8,146 bases of DNA from Lysobacterales bacterium UBA5700 (GCA_002420085.1 DIHI01000128.1:1-8146), one strand, 5' to 3'. Numbered from the stretch's first letter, positions 1 to 6,862 are shown. Notes: generated by a model from the sequence alone, not told the origin. Made by a program: numbers and translations.

Positions 1-82
1 GGCGATTTCGTCCGGGCGATTTCTCCCGGGCGATTCTCCGGGCGATTCAGGGCGGGCGATTGTCAGGATTGTCCGGGCGATT
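1..82. repeat. Degenerate short tandem repeat, CCGGGCGATT core
   Basis: The plus-strand core CCGGGCGATT (AATCGCCCGG on the coding strand) occurs at 12-21, 26-35, 38-47 and 73-82. A one-mismatch copy (GCGGGCGATT) is at 52-61 and a partial copy (GGCGATT) at 1-7. Start-to-start spacing is 14, 12, 14 and 21 bases. Copies at 52-61 and 73-82 are coding for the C-terminus of the epimerase. The 38-47 copy touches the stop codon (TGA at 49-47), and the rest lie downstream of it. The array continues to the window edge, so its full length is unknown. It has no obvious dyad symmetry or U-tract, so it does not look like a terminator. Confidence 0.75.
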
Positions 83-1030
83 GGCTATCGGCCGATCGGC
101 CGGGGCGGCGAACAGGCGGGCGACGCCGGTGGCCAGGTCGATGGTGGGTGTCCAGCCGGTGGCGGCGGTGAATTCGCTGTTGTCGGCCAACCAATCGGGC
201 TGATTGATTTCGCGCAATTTACCCGGCGTGAGCATCGGTGCGTAGCCGATCAACGAGGATAGCAGTCGATTGCCATGGGCGGCGAGTGCGAGCAACGCCT
301 GTGGCACCGGGATCGGGCTGACCGGTCGGCCGGCGACGGCATGGCCGATGTCGCGCCAGTCGTAGCCGTTCGGGCGGCCGTCATGCAAGGGGAAAATCCC
401 GTCACGACAGGCCGGCCAATGCTGAAGCCAAGCCAGTACCGCAGCGGCCAGGTCATCGACATGCAGAAAGCTGAGTCGTTGGCCGCGCGGTCCGGTGGCC
501 GGAACGATGCCGCGCCGCATCAGCGCGAACAGCGGCCGCAGTTCGCGGTCGCCAGGTCCGTAGATGGCGGTCGGGCGCAGCGCGGTCCAGGGTCCGGGGT
601 AAGCGGCCAGGCAGCGTTCGCCCAGGTGTTTGCTGGCGGCATAGTCGGATAGCTGCGGGCGCGAGGCGGCCAGCGACGAAATCAGCAGCACCGGCGGTGG
701 CGTGGCGCGGCCGGTGAGGGCTTCGATCAGGGCCTCGATACCGGCAACATTGGCGGCGTGGAAGTCGGCCGGTCGGCGGCCGCGCACGCTGCCGGCGCAA
801 TAGATCACCGCTGCGCAGTCCTGTACGGCGTCGGCGAGGGCGATGCGATCGTCGAGAGCGACCTGAAGAGATTCGCTGCCATCGAGAACATGGCCGGCAT
901 TGGCCGAGCCGGGACGCACCAGCACCCGTGGAATCAGGCCGGCGTCGATCAGACTGCGCTGGAGCCGGCGACCGACGAATCCGGTGCCGCCGGTCAGTGC
1001 GACCGGCGCGCCGGGATGGATTTCAGCCAT
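47..1030 (-). CDS. NAD-dependent epimerase/dehydratase family protein (extended SDR), possible ceramide reductase-like
   Basis: 327-residue extended short-chain dehydrogenase/reductase with a Rossmann fold. The N-terminus carries the nucleotide-binding motif TGGTGFVG (residues 13-20, GxxGxxG). A YCAG strand end lies near 77-80. The catalytic set is Ser118/Ser119 with Y130-x-x-x-K134 (YAASK), followed by the RPTAIYGPGD segment typical of epimerases. The C-terminal half gives substrate specificity and cannot be assigned by eye. The ATG at 1030 lies inside the end of the upstream FAAL gene (8-base overlap), which implies translational coupling and explains the lack of a clear Shine-Dalgarno. The family includes sugar epimerases, 3-beta-HSD-like enzymes and the bacterial ceramide reductase CerR. 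The FAAL neighbour makes a lipid role more likely than a sugar role, but this is inference. The last residues (about 315-327, rich in N, R, P and D) are encoded by a short tandem repeat and look like a non-domain tail. Confidence 0.9.
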   Translation of the reverse strand: MAEIHPGAPVALTGGTGFVGRRLQRSLIDAGLIPRVLVRPGSANAGHVLDGSESLQVALDDRIALADAVQDCAAVIYCAGSVRGRRPADFHAANVAGIEALIEALTGRATPPPVLLISSLAASRPQLSDYAASKHLGERCLAAYPGPWTALRPTAIYGPGDRELRPLFALMRRGIVPATGPRGQRLSFLHVDDLAAAVLAWLQHWPACRDGIFPLHDGRPNGYDWRDIGHAVAGRPVSPIPVPQALLALAAHGNRLLSSLIGYAPMLTPGKLREINQPDWLADNSEFTAATGWTPTIDLATGVARLFAAPADRPIANRPDNPDNRPP

Positions 1031-2789
1031 TCACGGCCGCTGCGTCGTGTTCGTGCAGCAGCCGGCCGAGGAAGTCGCGCTTGGTCTGCGAGCGTGACAG
1101 CTTGCCCGAGGAGGTGCGCGGCAGGGTGCCGCTCGGCACCAGATCGACATGGCAGTTGATGCCGAAGTTGACCTGGACGTGGGACTTGATCTCGGCGATC
1201 AACCGTTGCCGGGCAGCGGGATTGCCCTCGTGCGATTCGGCGACCAGCACGGCGACATCGGTGCCGTCATCGCCCGGTGCGCAGAACGCCGAGACATGGC
1301 CGTAGCGAACGCCGGGAACCTGTTCGGCCAGGTGTTCGAGATCCTGCGGCCAGATGTTGCGGCCCTTGACGATGATGACGTCCTTGTGGCGGGCGGTGAT
1401 CACCAGGCGTCCACCCATCAGGTAGCCGATGTCGCCAGTGTTGAGCCAACCGTCGCCGGTGAGCACTTCACGGCTGGCTTCCGGATCCTGGAAGTAGCCG
1501 GTCATCACGCTCGGCCCCTTGACCCAGACATGGCCGTAGCGCCGCTCGGGCAGTTCGCGGCCCTGATCGTCGCGGATCGAGACGGAGAAGCTCGGCATCG
1601 GGATGCCGCAATCGACGAAGGTGAGGCTGTCGTTGCTGTCGCGCAGTTCCGGCGGCAGGGGCTCTGCCCTGCCCTGCTCGGTCATGGCGGCCTTGTCGAC
1701 CACATCGAGTTCGACGCCGGTGTCGAGCGGGGCAAAACTGACCGCCAGGGTGCATTCGGCCATGCCGTAGCAGGCGACGAAGGCACGCGGGTTGAAGCCG
1801 GCCGGCTGCAACAGGGCGGCGAAGCGCTCCAGCGGTTCCGGGTGGATGCGCTCGGCGCCGACGCAGGCAACCCGCCAACGGCTGAGGTCGTAGCGCTCGC
1901 AGTCGGTCCAGCGCAGGCGCTTGGCGCACAGGGCATAGCCGAACGGGGGTGCCGAGGAGATCGTGCCGCCATTCTCGGACAGCACCTTCAGCCACAGCCG
2001 TGGACGCATGGCGAAGGTTCGCGGGCTCAGGTAGTCGGCCGACATCTGGCTGGCAACCGGCATCAGCACCGTGCCGACCAGGCCCATGTCGTGATAGAAC
2101 GGCAGCCAGGCGCAGATGCGATCGCTCGGGCGAATGCGCAGGCCGACCTTGGCGATCTCGACCAGATTGGCCATGGCGACCTTCTGGGTGATCTCGACGC
2201 CACGCGGGAAACGGGTGCTGCCCGAGGTGTACTGGAGATAGGCAAGCTCATCGCCGGTCATCGGCTGAAGTTCGACGGGGAGCGCATCCAGGGCGTCGAA
2301 ATCGTCCGGGGTACCGACCTTGGCCAGTGCCACGCCGTGGGCGGCATCCTTAAGGAATCCGATATGGCTGGACGGTGCCACCGCCATGGCGGCGCCGCAG
2401 GTCTCCAGCATGCGCCGCAACTGGCTGACATAGGCCGCGCGGGCGCCGATCTGGACGCTCGACGGCAGGGCGACCGGGACATAGCCCGCGTACTGACAGG
2501 CAAAGAAGAACCGATGGAACAGCGGGTCGGTCTCGGCGACGATCGCCAGCCGGCTGCCGCGTGGGCAGCCGAGGCTGCGCAGGCGCCGGGCCAGGATCAT
2601 GGCCTCATCGCGCAATTGCCGATAGGACACGGCATGCGCAAGCTGTCCGCGCTCGCCATAGAAATTACAGCCGGTAGCGCCATGTGCGGCGTAGTCGAGG
2701 GCTTCAGCCAGGCTGGCGAAAACATGTTCGGGCGCGGCCAGGCCGGACTCGGTAGGACTTGCTTCCAGGCTCGTCGTCGGGTCGATCAC
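1023..2789 (-). CDS. Fatty acyl-AMP ligase (FAAL), ANL adenylate-forming enzyme
   Basis: About 588 residues from the chosen GTG start. It activates a fatty acid with ATP to acyl-AMP, normally for transfer to an acyl carrier protein rather than to CoA. The phosphate-binding loop is YTSGSTRFPRG (187-197), where Arg replaces the usual Gly and Lys of TSGSTGxPKG, as in other proteobacterial FAALs. YGMAE is at 341-345. The segment after it is long, as expected for the FAAL-specific insertion. TGD is at 451-453, followed by RHKDVIIVKGRNIWPQDLE. The C-terminal catalytic Lys is K563 in RTSSGKLSR. No carrier-protein or ketosynthase domain is fused. Start: GTG at 2789 has GGAG six bases upstream (2799-2796) and sits about 48 bases below a candidate -10 box. 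An in-frame ATG at 2834 would add 15 residues but has no Shine-Dalgarno. It overlaps the epimerase gene by 8 bases, so the two are probably co-transcribed. A dedicated ACP is expected outside the window. Confidence 0.9.
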   Translation of the reverse strand: MIDPTTSLEASPTESGLAAPEHVFASLAEALDYAAHGATGCNFYGERGQLAHAVSYRQLRDEAMILARRLRSLGCPRGSRLAIVAETDPLFHRFFFACQYAGYVPVALPSSVQIGARAAYVSQLRRMLETCGAAMAVAPSSHIGFLKDAAHGVALAKVGTPDDFDALDALPVELQPMTGDELAYLQYTSGSTRFPRGVEITQKVAMANLVEIAKVGLRIRPSDRICAWLPFYHDMGLVGTVLMPVASQMSADYLSPRTFAMRPRLWLKVLSENGGTISSAPPFGYALCAKRLRWTDCERYDLSRWRVACVGAERIHPEPLERFAALLQPAGFNPRAFVACYGMAECTLAVSFAPLDTGVELDVVDKAAMTEQGRAEPLPPELRDSNDSLTFVDCGIPMPSFSVSIRDDQGRELPERRYGHVWVKGPSVMTGYFQDPEASREVLTGDGWLNTGDIGYLMGGRLVITARHKDVIIVKGRNIWPQDLEHLAEQVPGVRYGHVSAFCAPGDDGTDVAVLVAESHEGNPAARQRLIAEIKSHVQVNFGINCHVDLVPSGTLPRTSSGKLSRSQTKRDFLGRLLHEHDAAAVNG

Positions 2790-2844
2790 TGCTAACTCCA
2801 AATCGCCACGCGGGGCCGGGACGGGCCGCCGCATTCATCGAAAC

Positions 2845-2884
2845 ATCATATACCTGAGCGTCGTGGCTGCATTACAAAAAATCA
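2845..2884 (-). promoter_or_regulatory. Candidate promoter for the FAAL-epimerase pair
   Basis: On the minus strand, TATGAT (2850-2845) matches the TATAAT consensus at five of six bases and lies about 55 bases upstream of the GTG start. The region just upstream (2884-2871, TGATTTTTTGTAAT) is markedly AT-rich in a GC-rich window and may act as an UP-like element. The hexamer at the ideal -35 spacing (AATGCA, 2873-2868) is a poor match, so the call is weak. A start site near 2838 would leave only about 3 bases before the alternative ATG at 2834, but a normal leader before the GTG at 2789. Confidence 0.3.
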
Positions 2885-2902
2885 GCGCAGTCAGTCCGCT
2901 AG

Positions 2903-2995
2903 CGACGCCACGTCGGGTCAGTTCGACCGGGCGGACGGTGCGGGTTCCCGAGTTCGGGACGATCGCTGCCACGCCAACGGTCGCGCTCCAGCGCG
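2903..2995. repeat. Cluster of three tight inverted repeats in the WS/DGAT-FAAL gap
   Basis: The 244-base gap between the WS/DGAT stop and the FAAL start holds no supportable gene. It contains three perfect short inverted repeats with minimal loops: CGACG-CCA-CGTCG (2903-2915), TCCCGA-GT-TCGGGA (2946-2959) and CGCGCT-CC-AGCGCG (2982-2995). None is followed by a U-tract on the minus strand, so they are not typical intrinsic terminators. They may be mRNA stem-loops or protein-binding sites. In GC-rich DNA some such arms occur by chance. Confidence 0.35.
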
Positions 2996-3033
2996 GCCGG
3001 GCGGGAGAATTGCAGATTTCGAGCCGGGAAACC

Positions 3034-4539
3034 TTACGAATCGATGACAGTCCCGACGCGATTTGCCGACCCACGCGACCGACGCTGGGCCGGCGTGCGG
3101 TTGCCACCTGACTGCTCGGACTCCGGAGCCGGTCCCCAGTCGGACATCAGGGCCAGGTACAGCAGTTTCTCGAACTCGACGCCGAACCGCCGGATGACGG
3201 CATCCGGGTCGGGAACCAGGCGGGCATCGCCGATCAGGCCGAAGTGGACGCGGCCGTTGTAGCTGAGGATCGAGATGCCGAGCCCGATCGAGCCGGTCTG
3301 CGGCACCCAGAACATCATTTCCGAGATTTCGCTGCCGCCCAGGTAGAGCGGCTGCTGCGGGCCGGGAACATTGGTGGCGACCGTGCTGGCCTTGCGACTG
3401 AACAGTTCGAGCGCGGTCTGTTGCAGGGCCGGTGGCGCCAGGCCCATCGCCGCCAGCAGGCCGTAGGCCATCACCGCCTGGCGTGAGCGCTTCAACTCGC
3501 GCATGTTCTCGGCGACCCGCAACAGGCGGGCGATCGGGCTGTCCTCGCCGACCGGCAATTCCAGGAACACCAGCCCGAAGTGGTTGCCCAGCTTGCGGGC
3601 ATGTTCAAGCGGGCGAAGGTTGACCGGAACCGTGGCCCGCACGCTCAGGCCATCGACCTGCTCGCCGCGTTCGATCATGTAGCCACGCAGGGCACCGGCG
3701 GCGGTCGCCAGCAGGACATCGTTGACCGTGCAGCCGAACGCCCGCCCGACTGCTTTCACGTCCTCCAGGTCGAGTGGCTCGGCCCAGGCGACCCGCTTGC
3801 TGACGCCGAGCCGGCCACGCAGGATGGTCTTGGGATCGTCGGGCAGGCTCAGGGCGATGGCGAGTTCCTTGGCGATCTCACCCCCCTCCTTCGCGAGCAC
3901 CCCGGCCAGGGATGGATCGCGGTACATCTTCATGCTCTGGTCGAGCACCTTGCCGCCCAGTTTCATGGCCCGATCGAAGCCGGCGAAGCGTCGCTCGACC
4001 CGCTCACCGTCCTTCTTGAGCCAGGCCCGACGCAGGTCACTGCCCTTCTTGGCGGCACGCTCGGTGTCGGTCATCGACAGCATGACCTGCACCAGGGCGA
4101 TGCCGTCGGCATAGCAGTGATGGATGCGGGTGACCAGGGCGCTGCCGCCGTGGTAGGACTCGATCAGATGGAACTGCCACAGCGGCTTGGTCTGATCGAG
4201 CGGGGTCGAAGCCAGATTGCTGACAAAGCGCTCCAGTTCCCGCTTGCCGCCGCGACCAGGCAAGGCACTGAGCCGAACATGCCAGTCGAGGTCGAAATTC
4301 TCGTCGTCCTGCCAGATGGCGCCGGCCGGTCCGTCCACCGCCTTCTGGCGAAACCGTCGGTAGGCGAGAAAGCGCTGCCGGATGACCTTCTTCAGGCGTG
4401 CCAGGGTCATCGGCTCGGCGAACATCATGACGCCGGTGATCATCATCAGGTTGGTCGGGCGCTCCATGCGCAGCCAGGCGGTATCGACCCGCGACATGGG
4501 CTCCTTGCGTGGCGTCGGAACGGTATCTGATTCGGCCAT
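3034..4539 (-). CDS. Wax ester synthase/diacylglycerol acyltransferase (WS/DGAT family)
   Basis: 501 residues. The enzyme transfers an acyl group from acyl-CoA to a long-chain alcohol (wax ester) or diacylglycerol (triacylglycerol), usually at the inner face of the cytoplasmic membrane. The catalytic motif HHxxxDG is intact as HHCYADG (H140, H141, D145, G146). PLW is at 119-121, and the conserved ND pair is N273-D274 (NDVLLATAAGALRGYM). The C-terminal WES acyltransferase domain shows NVPGP (N390) and GLGISILSYNG. The open frame continues upstream to 5112 inside the photolyase gene, but homology begins only near MSRVDTAWLRMERPTN. The ATG at 4539 has GGAGAG (4549-4544) at good spacing and is chosen. 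A second start at 4497 (residue 15), preceded by AAGGAG, is possible. It lies 158 bases after the photolyase gene and could be a distal operon member or have its own promoter. Which product it makes cannot be told from sequence. Confidence 0.93.
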   Translation of the reverse strand: MAESDTVPTPRKEPMSRVDTAWLRMERPTNLMMITGVMMFAEPMTLARLKKVIRQRFLAYRRFRQKAVDGPAGAIWQDDENFDLDWHVRLSALPGRGGKRELERFVSNLASTPLDQTKPLWQFHLIESYHGGSALVTRIHHCYADGIALVQVMLSMTDTERAAKKGSDLRRAWLKKDGERVERRFAGFDRAMKLGGKVLDQSMKMYRDPSLAGVLAKEGGEIAKELAIALSLPDDPKTILRGRLGVSKRVAWAEPLDLEDVKAVGRAFGCTVNDVLLATAAGALRGYMIERGEQVDGLSVRATVPVNLRPLEHARKLGNHFGLVFLELPVGEDSPIARLLRVAENMRELKRSRQAVMAYGLLAAMGLAPPALQQTALELFSRKASTVATNVPGPQQPLYLGGSEISEMMFWVPQTGSIGLGISILSYNGRVHFGLIGDARLVPDPDAVIRRFGVEFEKLLYLALMSDWGPAPESEQSGGNRTPAQRRSRGSANRVGTVIDS

Positions 4540-4543
4540 GGTG

Positions 4544-4549
4544 CTCTCC
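4544..4549 (-). promoter_or_regulatory. Shine-Dalgarno that sets the WS/DGAT start
   Basis: GGAGAG on the minus strand lies just upstream of the ATG at 4539, with GGAG six bases from the start codon. This supports the 501-residue protein over the much longer open frame that runs back into the photolyase gene. Confidence 0.6.
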
Positions 4550-4570
4550 GGTTGCGCCGCCAGTGAAGCA

Positions 4571-4614
4571 CGGTCGAACCGACCGGCGCAACGGCCGGGC
4601 ATGGCGATCGATCG
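4571..4614. repeat. Two palindromes upstream of WS/DGAT
   Basis: In the 158-base gap between the photolyase and WS/DGAT genes, CGGTCG-AAC-CGACCG (4571-4585) is a perfect 6-base-arm inverted repeat about 32 bases from the WS/DGAT start codon. CGATCGATCG (4605-4614) is a perfect 10-base palindrome. Their position between two genes would suit an operator for a dimeric repressor. No regulator gene is visible and no convincing -35/-10 pair surrounds them. Chance is a real alternative at this GC content. Confidence 0.3.
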
Positions 4615-4697
4615 ACTGCACCGGCAGATCGGTTCGGTCAGCCCGAGCCCGAGCGCCGGACTCGACCGGCCAGACCCACGAGGTTCGAGCAACCGGA

Positions 4698-6125
4698 TCA
4701 GCGACACCCGGCGTAGGCGGCCAGGGCCGCGTCGCGACTGGCCTTGAGATCGACGATCGGCTGCTGCGGGTAGTCGGGCGCGTGACGGGCCAGCAGATCG
4801 GGACGCTGCCAGGGCTCGGCCAGATGGCGCGTCGGCACCGATGCCAGTTCCGGCAGCCAGCGCCGGATGTAGGCCCCATCGGGGTCGAAGCGCGCCGCTT
4901 GCAGGGCCGGATTGAACACCCGGAAATACGGCGCGGCATCGGCGCCGGTGCCGGCACTCCATTGCCAGCCCTGGGTGTTGTTGGCCAGGTCGGCATCGAC
5001 CAGGGTGTCCCAGAACCAGCGCGCGCCATGCAGCCAGTGGTAGCGCAGGTTCTTGCAGAGGAAGCTGGCGACGATCATCCGCACCCGATTGTGCATCCAG
5101 CCGCTGGCCCACAGTTGTCGCATGCCGGCATCGACGATCGGCACGCCGGTGCGGCCGGTCTGCCAGGCGCGCAGTCGCGCGGGCTCCGGCTCGGCCCAGG
5201 GGAAGCCATCGAAGCGGGGGTTGAGGTTGGTTTCCGGGGTGTCCGGAAAATGGTGCAGCAGGTGATAGGAAAACTCCCGCCAGCCGAGTTCGGCCAGAAA
5301 CCGCTCACTGCCCTGCCCGGCCATCACGCTGTCGCGGGCGAGTACGGCGGCAACCATGCGCCGGACTGAGATCTCGCCGAAATGCAGGTGCGGCGACAGC
5401 CGCGAACTGCTGTCGCGATCGGGAAAATCACGGGACTCGGCATAACCGTCCAGGCCATGCTCAAGGAACACCTGGAATCGTGCCCAGGCTGAATCCTCGC
5501 CGGGGGTCCAGAAATGTCGGAACCCCGCGTGCCAGCGCGGCTCGTGGGGCGGCGGTTCGAGCCCAAGGGCGGCCAGGGGCTGGACGTCCACCGTGTCCGG
5601 CAAGGCTGGCAGCCGGGTCGGTGCTGGCAACGGTGCGGCCAGGTCGGCCAGACGCTGGCGCATGGCCCGCCAGAACGGGGTGAACACTCGATACGGCCCG
5701 CCCGCCCCGGTGGCGACCGTCCAAGGCTCGGCCAGCAGGGCCGCGTTGTGCGGTTCGACATGCAGGCCACGTGCGCGCAAGGCGGCTTCGATCCGGGCAT
5801 CCGCTCGCGCCACTGCCGGCTCGTAGCGACGATTCCAGAACAGCGCCCGTGCGCCGGTGGCATCGATCAGATTAAGCAGTTCGGTCAGCGTGTCGCCCTG
5901 GCGCAGCACCAGGCCGCTGCCCCGCGCATCGAGATCAGCCGCCAGTGCGGTCAACGACCCCGCCAGCCAGACGCGCGAGGCCGCACCAGCCGGCCAGTCA
6001 CCCTCATCGACCGGGGCATGGATGTAGACCGGAACCGGTCGGAAGCCCTGGGCCAGGGCGGCGGTCAATGCCGGGTTGTCCGACAGCCGCAGGTCGCGTC
6101 GGAACCAGACCAGGGCGAGGTTCAT
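4698..6125 (-). CDS. phrB: Deoxyribodipyrimidine photolyase, class I (cryptochrome/photolyase family)
   Basis: 475 residues, the normal length for class I CPD photolyases. It uses blue or near-UV light and reduced FAD to split cyclobutane pyrimidine dimers in DNA. The N-terminal alpha/beta antenna domain opens with WFRRDLRLSDNPAL (about 7-20). The FAD-binding domain shows SRLSPHLHFGEIS (from about 240) and ELGWREFSYH (near 282). Further on come GMRQLWASGWMHNR, the WFWDTLVDADLANN stretch ending in N382-N383 (the FAD-contacting Asn region), then WQW and PYFRVFNP. The electron-transfer Trp-containing segments are present. The antenna cofactor (MTHF or a deazaflavin) cannot be decided by eye. The start ATG overlaps the stop of the upstream SDR gene as ATGA (6125-6122), so the two are translationally coupled. 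No truncation is seen. A cryptochrome-like role is possible, but the overall match is to repair enzymes. Confidence 0.96.
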   Translation of the reverse strand: MNLALVWFRRDLRLSDNPALTAALAQGFRPVPVYIHAPVDEGDWPAGAASRVWLAGSLTALAADLDARGSGLVLRQGDTLTELLNLIDATGARALFWNRRYEPAVARADARIEAALRARGLHVEPHNAALLAEPWTVATGAGGPYRVFTPFWRAMRQRLADLAAPLPAPTRLPALPDTVDVQPLAALGLEPPPHEPRWHAGFRHFWTPGEDSAWARFQVFLEHGLDGYAESRDFPDRDSSSRLSPHLHFGEISVRRMVAAVLARDSVMAGQGSERFLAELGWREFSYHLLHHFPDTPETNLNPRFDGFPWAEPEPARLRAWQTGRTGVPIVDAGMRQLWASGWMHNRVRMIVASFLCKNLRYHWLHGARWFWDTLVDADLANNTQGWQWSAGTGADAAPYFRVFNPALQAARFDPDGAYIRRWLPELASVPTRHLAEPWQRPDLLARHAPDYPQQPIVDLKASRDAALAAYAGCR

Positions 6126-6862
6126 CCACCGACCTTGAGGTAGGGTCGAACCGCGCCGAAGCCACCATCAAGGGCGAGCGTGCGACCGGTCATCCAGGTG
6201 CCGTCGGCGATCAGGAATTCGGCCAGGGCCGCCGCTTCGTCCGCTTCGCCGATCCGGCCGAGGGGATACTGTCCGGCGATCGCCCGGGCCGCCGCTTCGC
6301 TGTTCAGCATGCGCTCGGTCGCCGGGCCGCGTAGCAGGCCGGGCGCAATGCCGTTGACCCGCAGGCCGATGCCCGAGAAGTCGGCCGCCAGAGAACGCAC
6401 CAATGCCTCGACGCCTGCCTTGGCGACCGCGATCGCAGCATGGTTGCCGATCCCGATGCTGGCCGCGACCGAACTGAACAGCACCAGAGCACCGGGTCGG
6501 GCAGCCTTCTGGAGTCGGGGGGCATAGGCTTTGGCGATGAAGAACGCCGTGTCGAGATTGGCGCTCAGGCAGGCCCGGTATTGCGCCTCGGTGGTGCGTG
6601 CGATCGGGGCGATCAGGATGGCGCCGGCGCAGTTGACCACGGCATCCGGGGGTCCACCGAAGGCGGCTTCGACCTGGATCAGGGCCGACTCGGCACCGGA
6701 TTCGGTCGCGACATCGGCGGCGATGATGCAATCACCCGGTTCGACGGTGAGCGACTCCGGATGACGGGTGACCAGGGCAAGCCGATGGCCTGAACGGCGC
6801 AGACGGTGCCCGAGTGCGCGGGCGACGGCACCGGACGCGCCGGTGAGCAGGCAGGTTTTCAT
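6122..6862 (-). CDS. Atypical SDR family oxidoreductase lacking the catalytic Tyr
   Basis: 246 residues from the ATG at 6862, where the Rossmann fold begins (MKTCLLTGASG). The longer frame to 6922 adds 20 residues with no domain content. It is a classical-size short-chain dehydrogenase: NCAG at 77-80, N102, SS at 130-131, VNGIAPG at 169-175 and a C-terminal LALDGG. Two deviations stand out. The glycine-rich TGxxxGxG loop reads TGASGAVA (7-14), with Ala at the second and third Gly positions. The active-site YxxxK reads I144-A-V-A-K148, so the Tyr is Ile while Lys remains. The surrounding NHAAIAVAKAGVEAL resembles a known Tyr-less SDR subgroup with NHEAIAAAKAG-type motifs, so this is probably a conserved variant rather than decay. 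Substrate is unknown. It is the first gene after the terminator at 6980-6949 and is coupled to phrB by an ATGA overlap. No strong Shine-Dalgarno or promoter is visible. Confidence 0.88.
   Translation of the reverse strand: MKTCLLTGASGAVARALGHRLRRSGHRLALVTRHPESLTVEPGDCIIAADVATESGAESALIQVEAAFGGPPDAVVNCAGAILIAPIARTTEAQYRACLSANLDTAFFIAKAYAPRLQKAARPGALVLFSSVAASIGIGNHAAIAVAKAGVEALVRSLAADFSGIGLRVNGIAPGLLRGPATERMLNSEAAARAIAGQYPLGRIGEADEAAALAEFLIADGTWMTGRTLALDGGFGAVRPYLKVGG

Noticed and set aside
1..82. CRISPR array
   Set aside because: Units are about 10 bases with 2-11 base intervals, far too short for repeats and spacers, and they overlap a coding region.
2187..2231. FAAL inactive because the phosphate loop reads TSGSTRFPRG instead of TSGSTGxPKG
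   Set aside because: Arg after the Thr is common in proteobacterial FAALs, and the TGD and C-terminal Lys (K563) are intact, so I do not read this as loss of function.
1149..2795. 548-codon open frame on the plus strand
   Set aside because: It is the antisense of the FAAL gene. Its translation is low in complexity and shows no family motifs, while the minus strand carries every ANL motif. Long antisense frames are usual at this GC content.
2874..2902. Intrinsic terminator of WS/DGAT before TTTTTT (2880-2875, minus strand)
   Set aside because: The only stem before the T-run is a 4-base AGCG/CGCT pairing with a 9-base loop, too weak to call. The T-run is more easily read as part of an AT-rich promoter region.
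2835..3107. Small genes in the WS/DGAT-FAAL gap (90 codons minus, 82 codons plus)
   Set aside because: Both overlap the WS/DGAT 3' end, have no recognisable domain and no clear ribosome binding site. The region is better read as intergenic.
3580..4530. 316-codon open frame on the plus strand
   Set aside because: Antisense shadow of WS/DGAT with no recognisable domain; the minus frame holds HHCYADG and the other family motifs.
4540..5112. N-terminal extension of WS/DGAT into the photolyase gene (692-residue version)
   Set aside because: The added residues are the photolyase gene read in another frame and are Arg/Pro/Ala-rich. A good Shine-Dalgarno and family homology place the start at 4539.
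4509..5369. 286-codon open frame on the plus strand, and a 209-codon one at 5514-6143
   Set aside because: Both are shadows opposite the photolyase gene, without motifs or ribosome binding sites.
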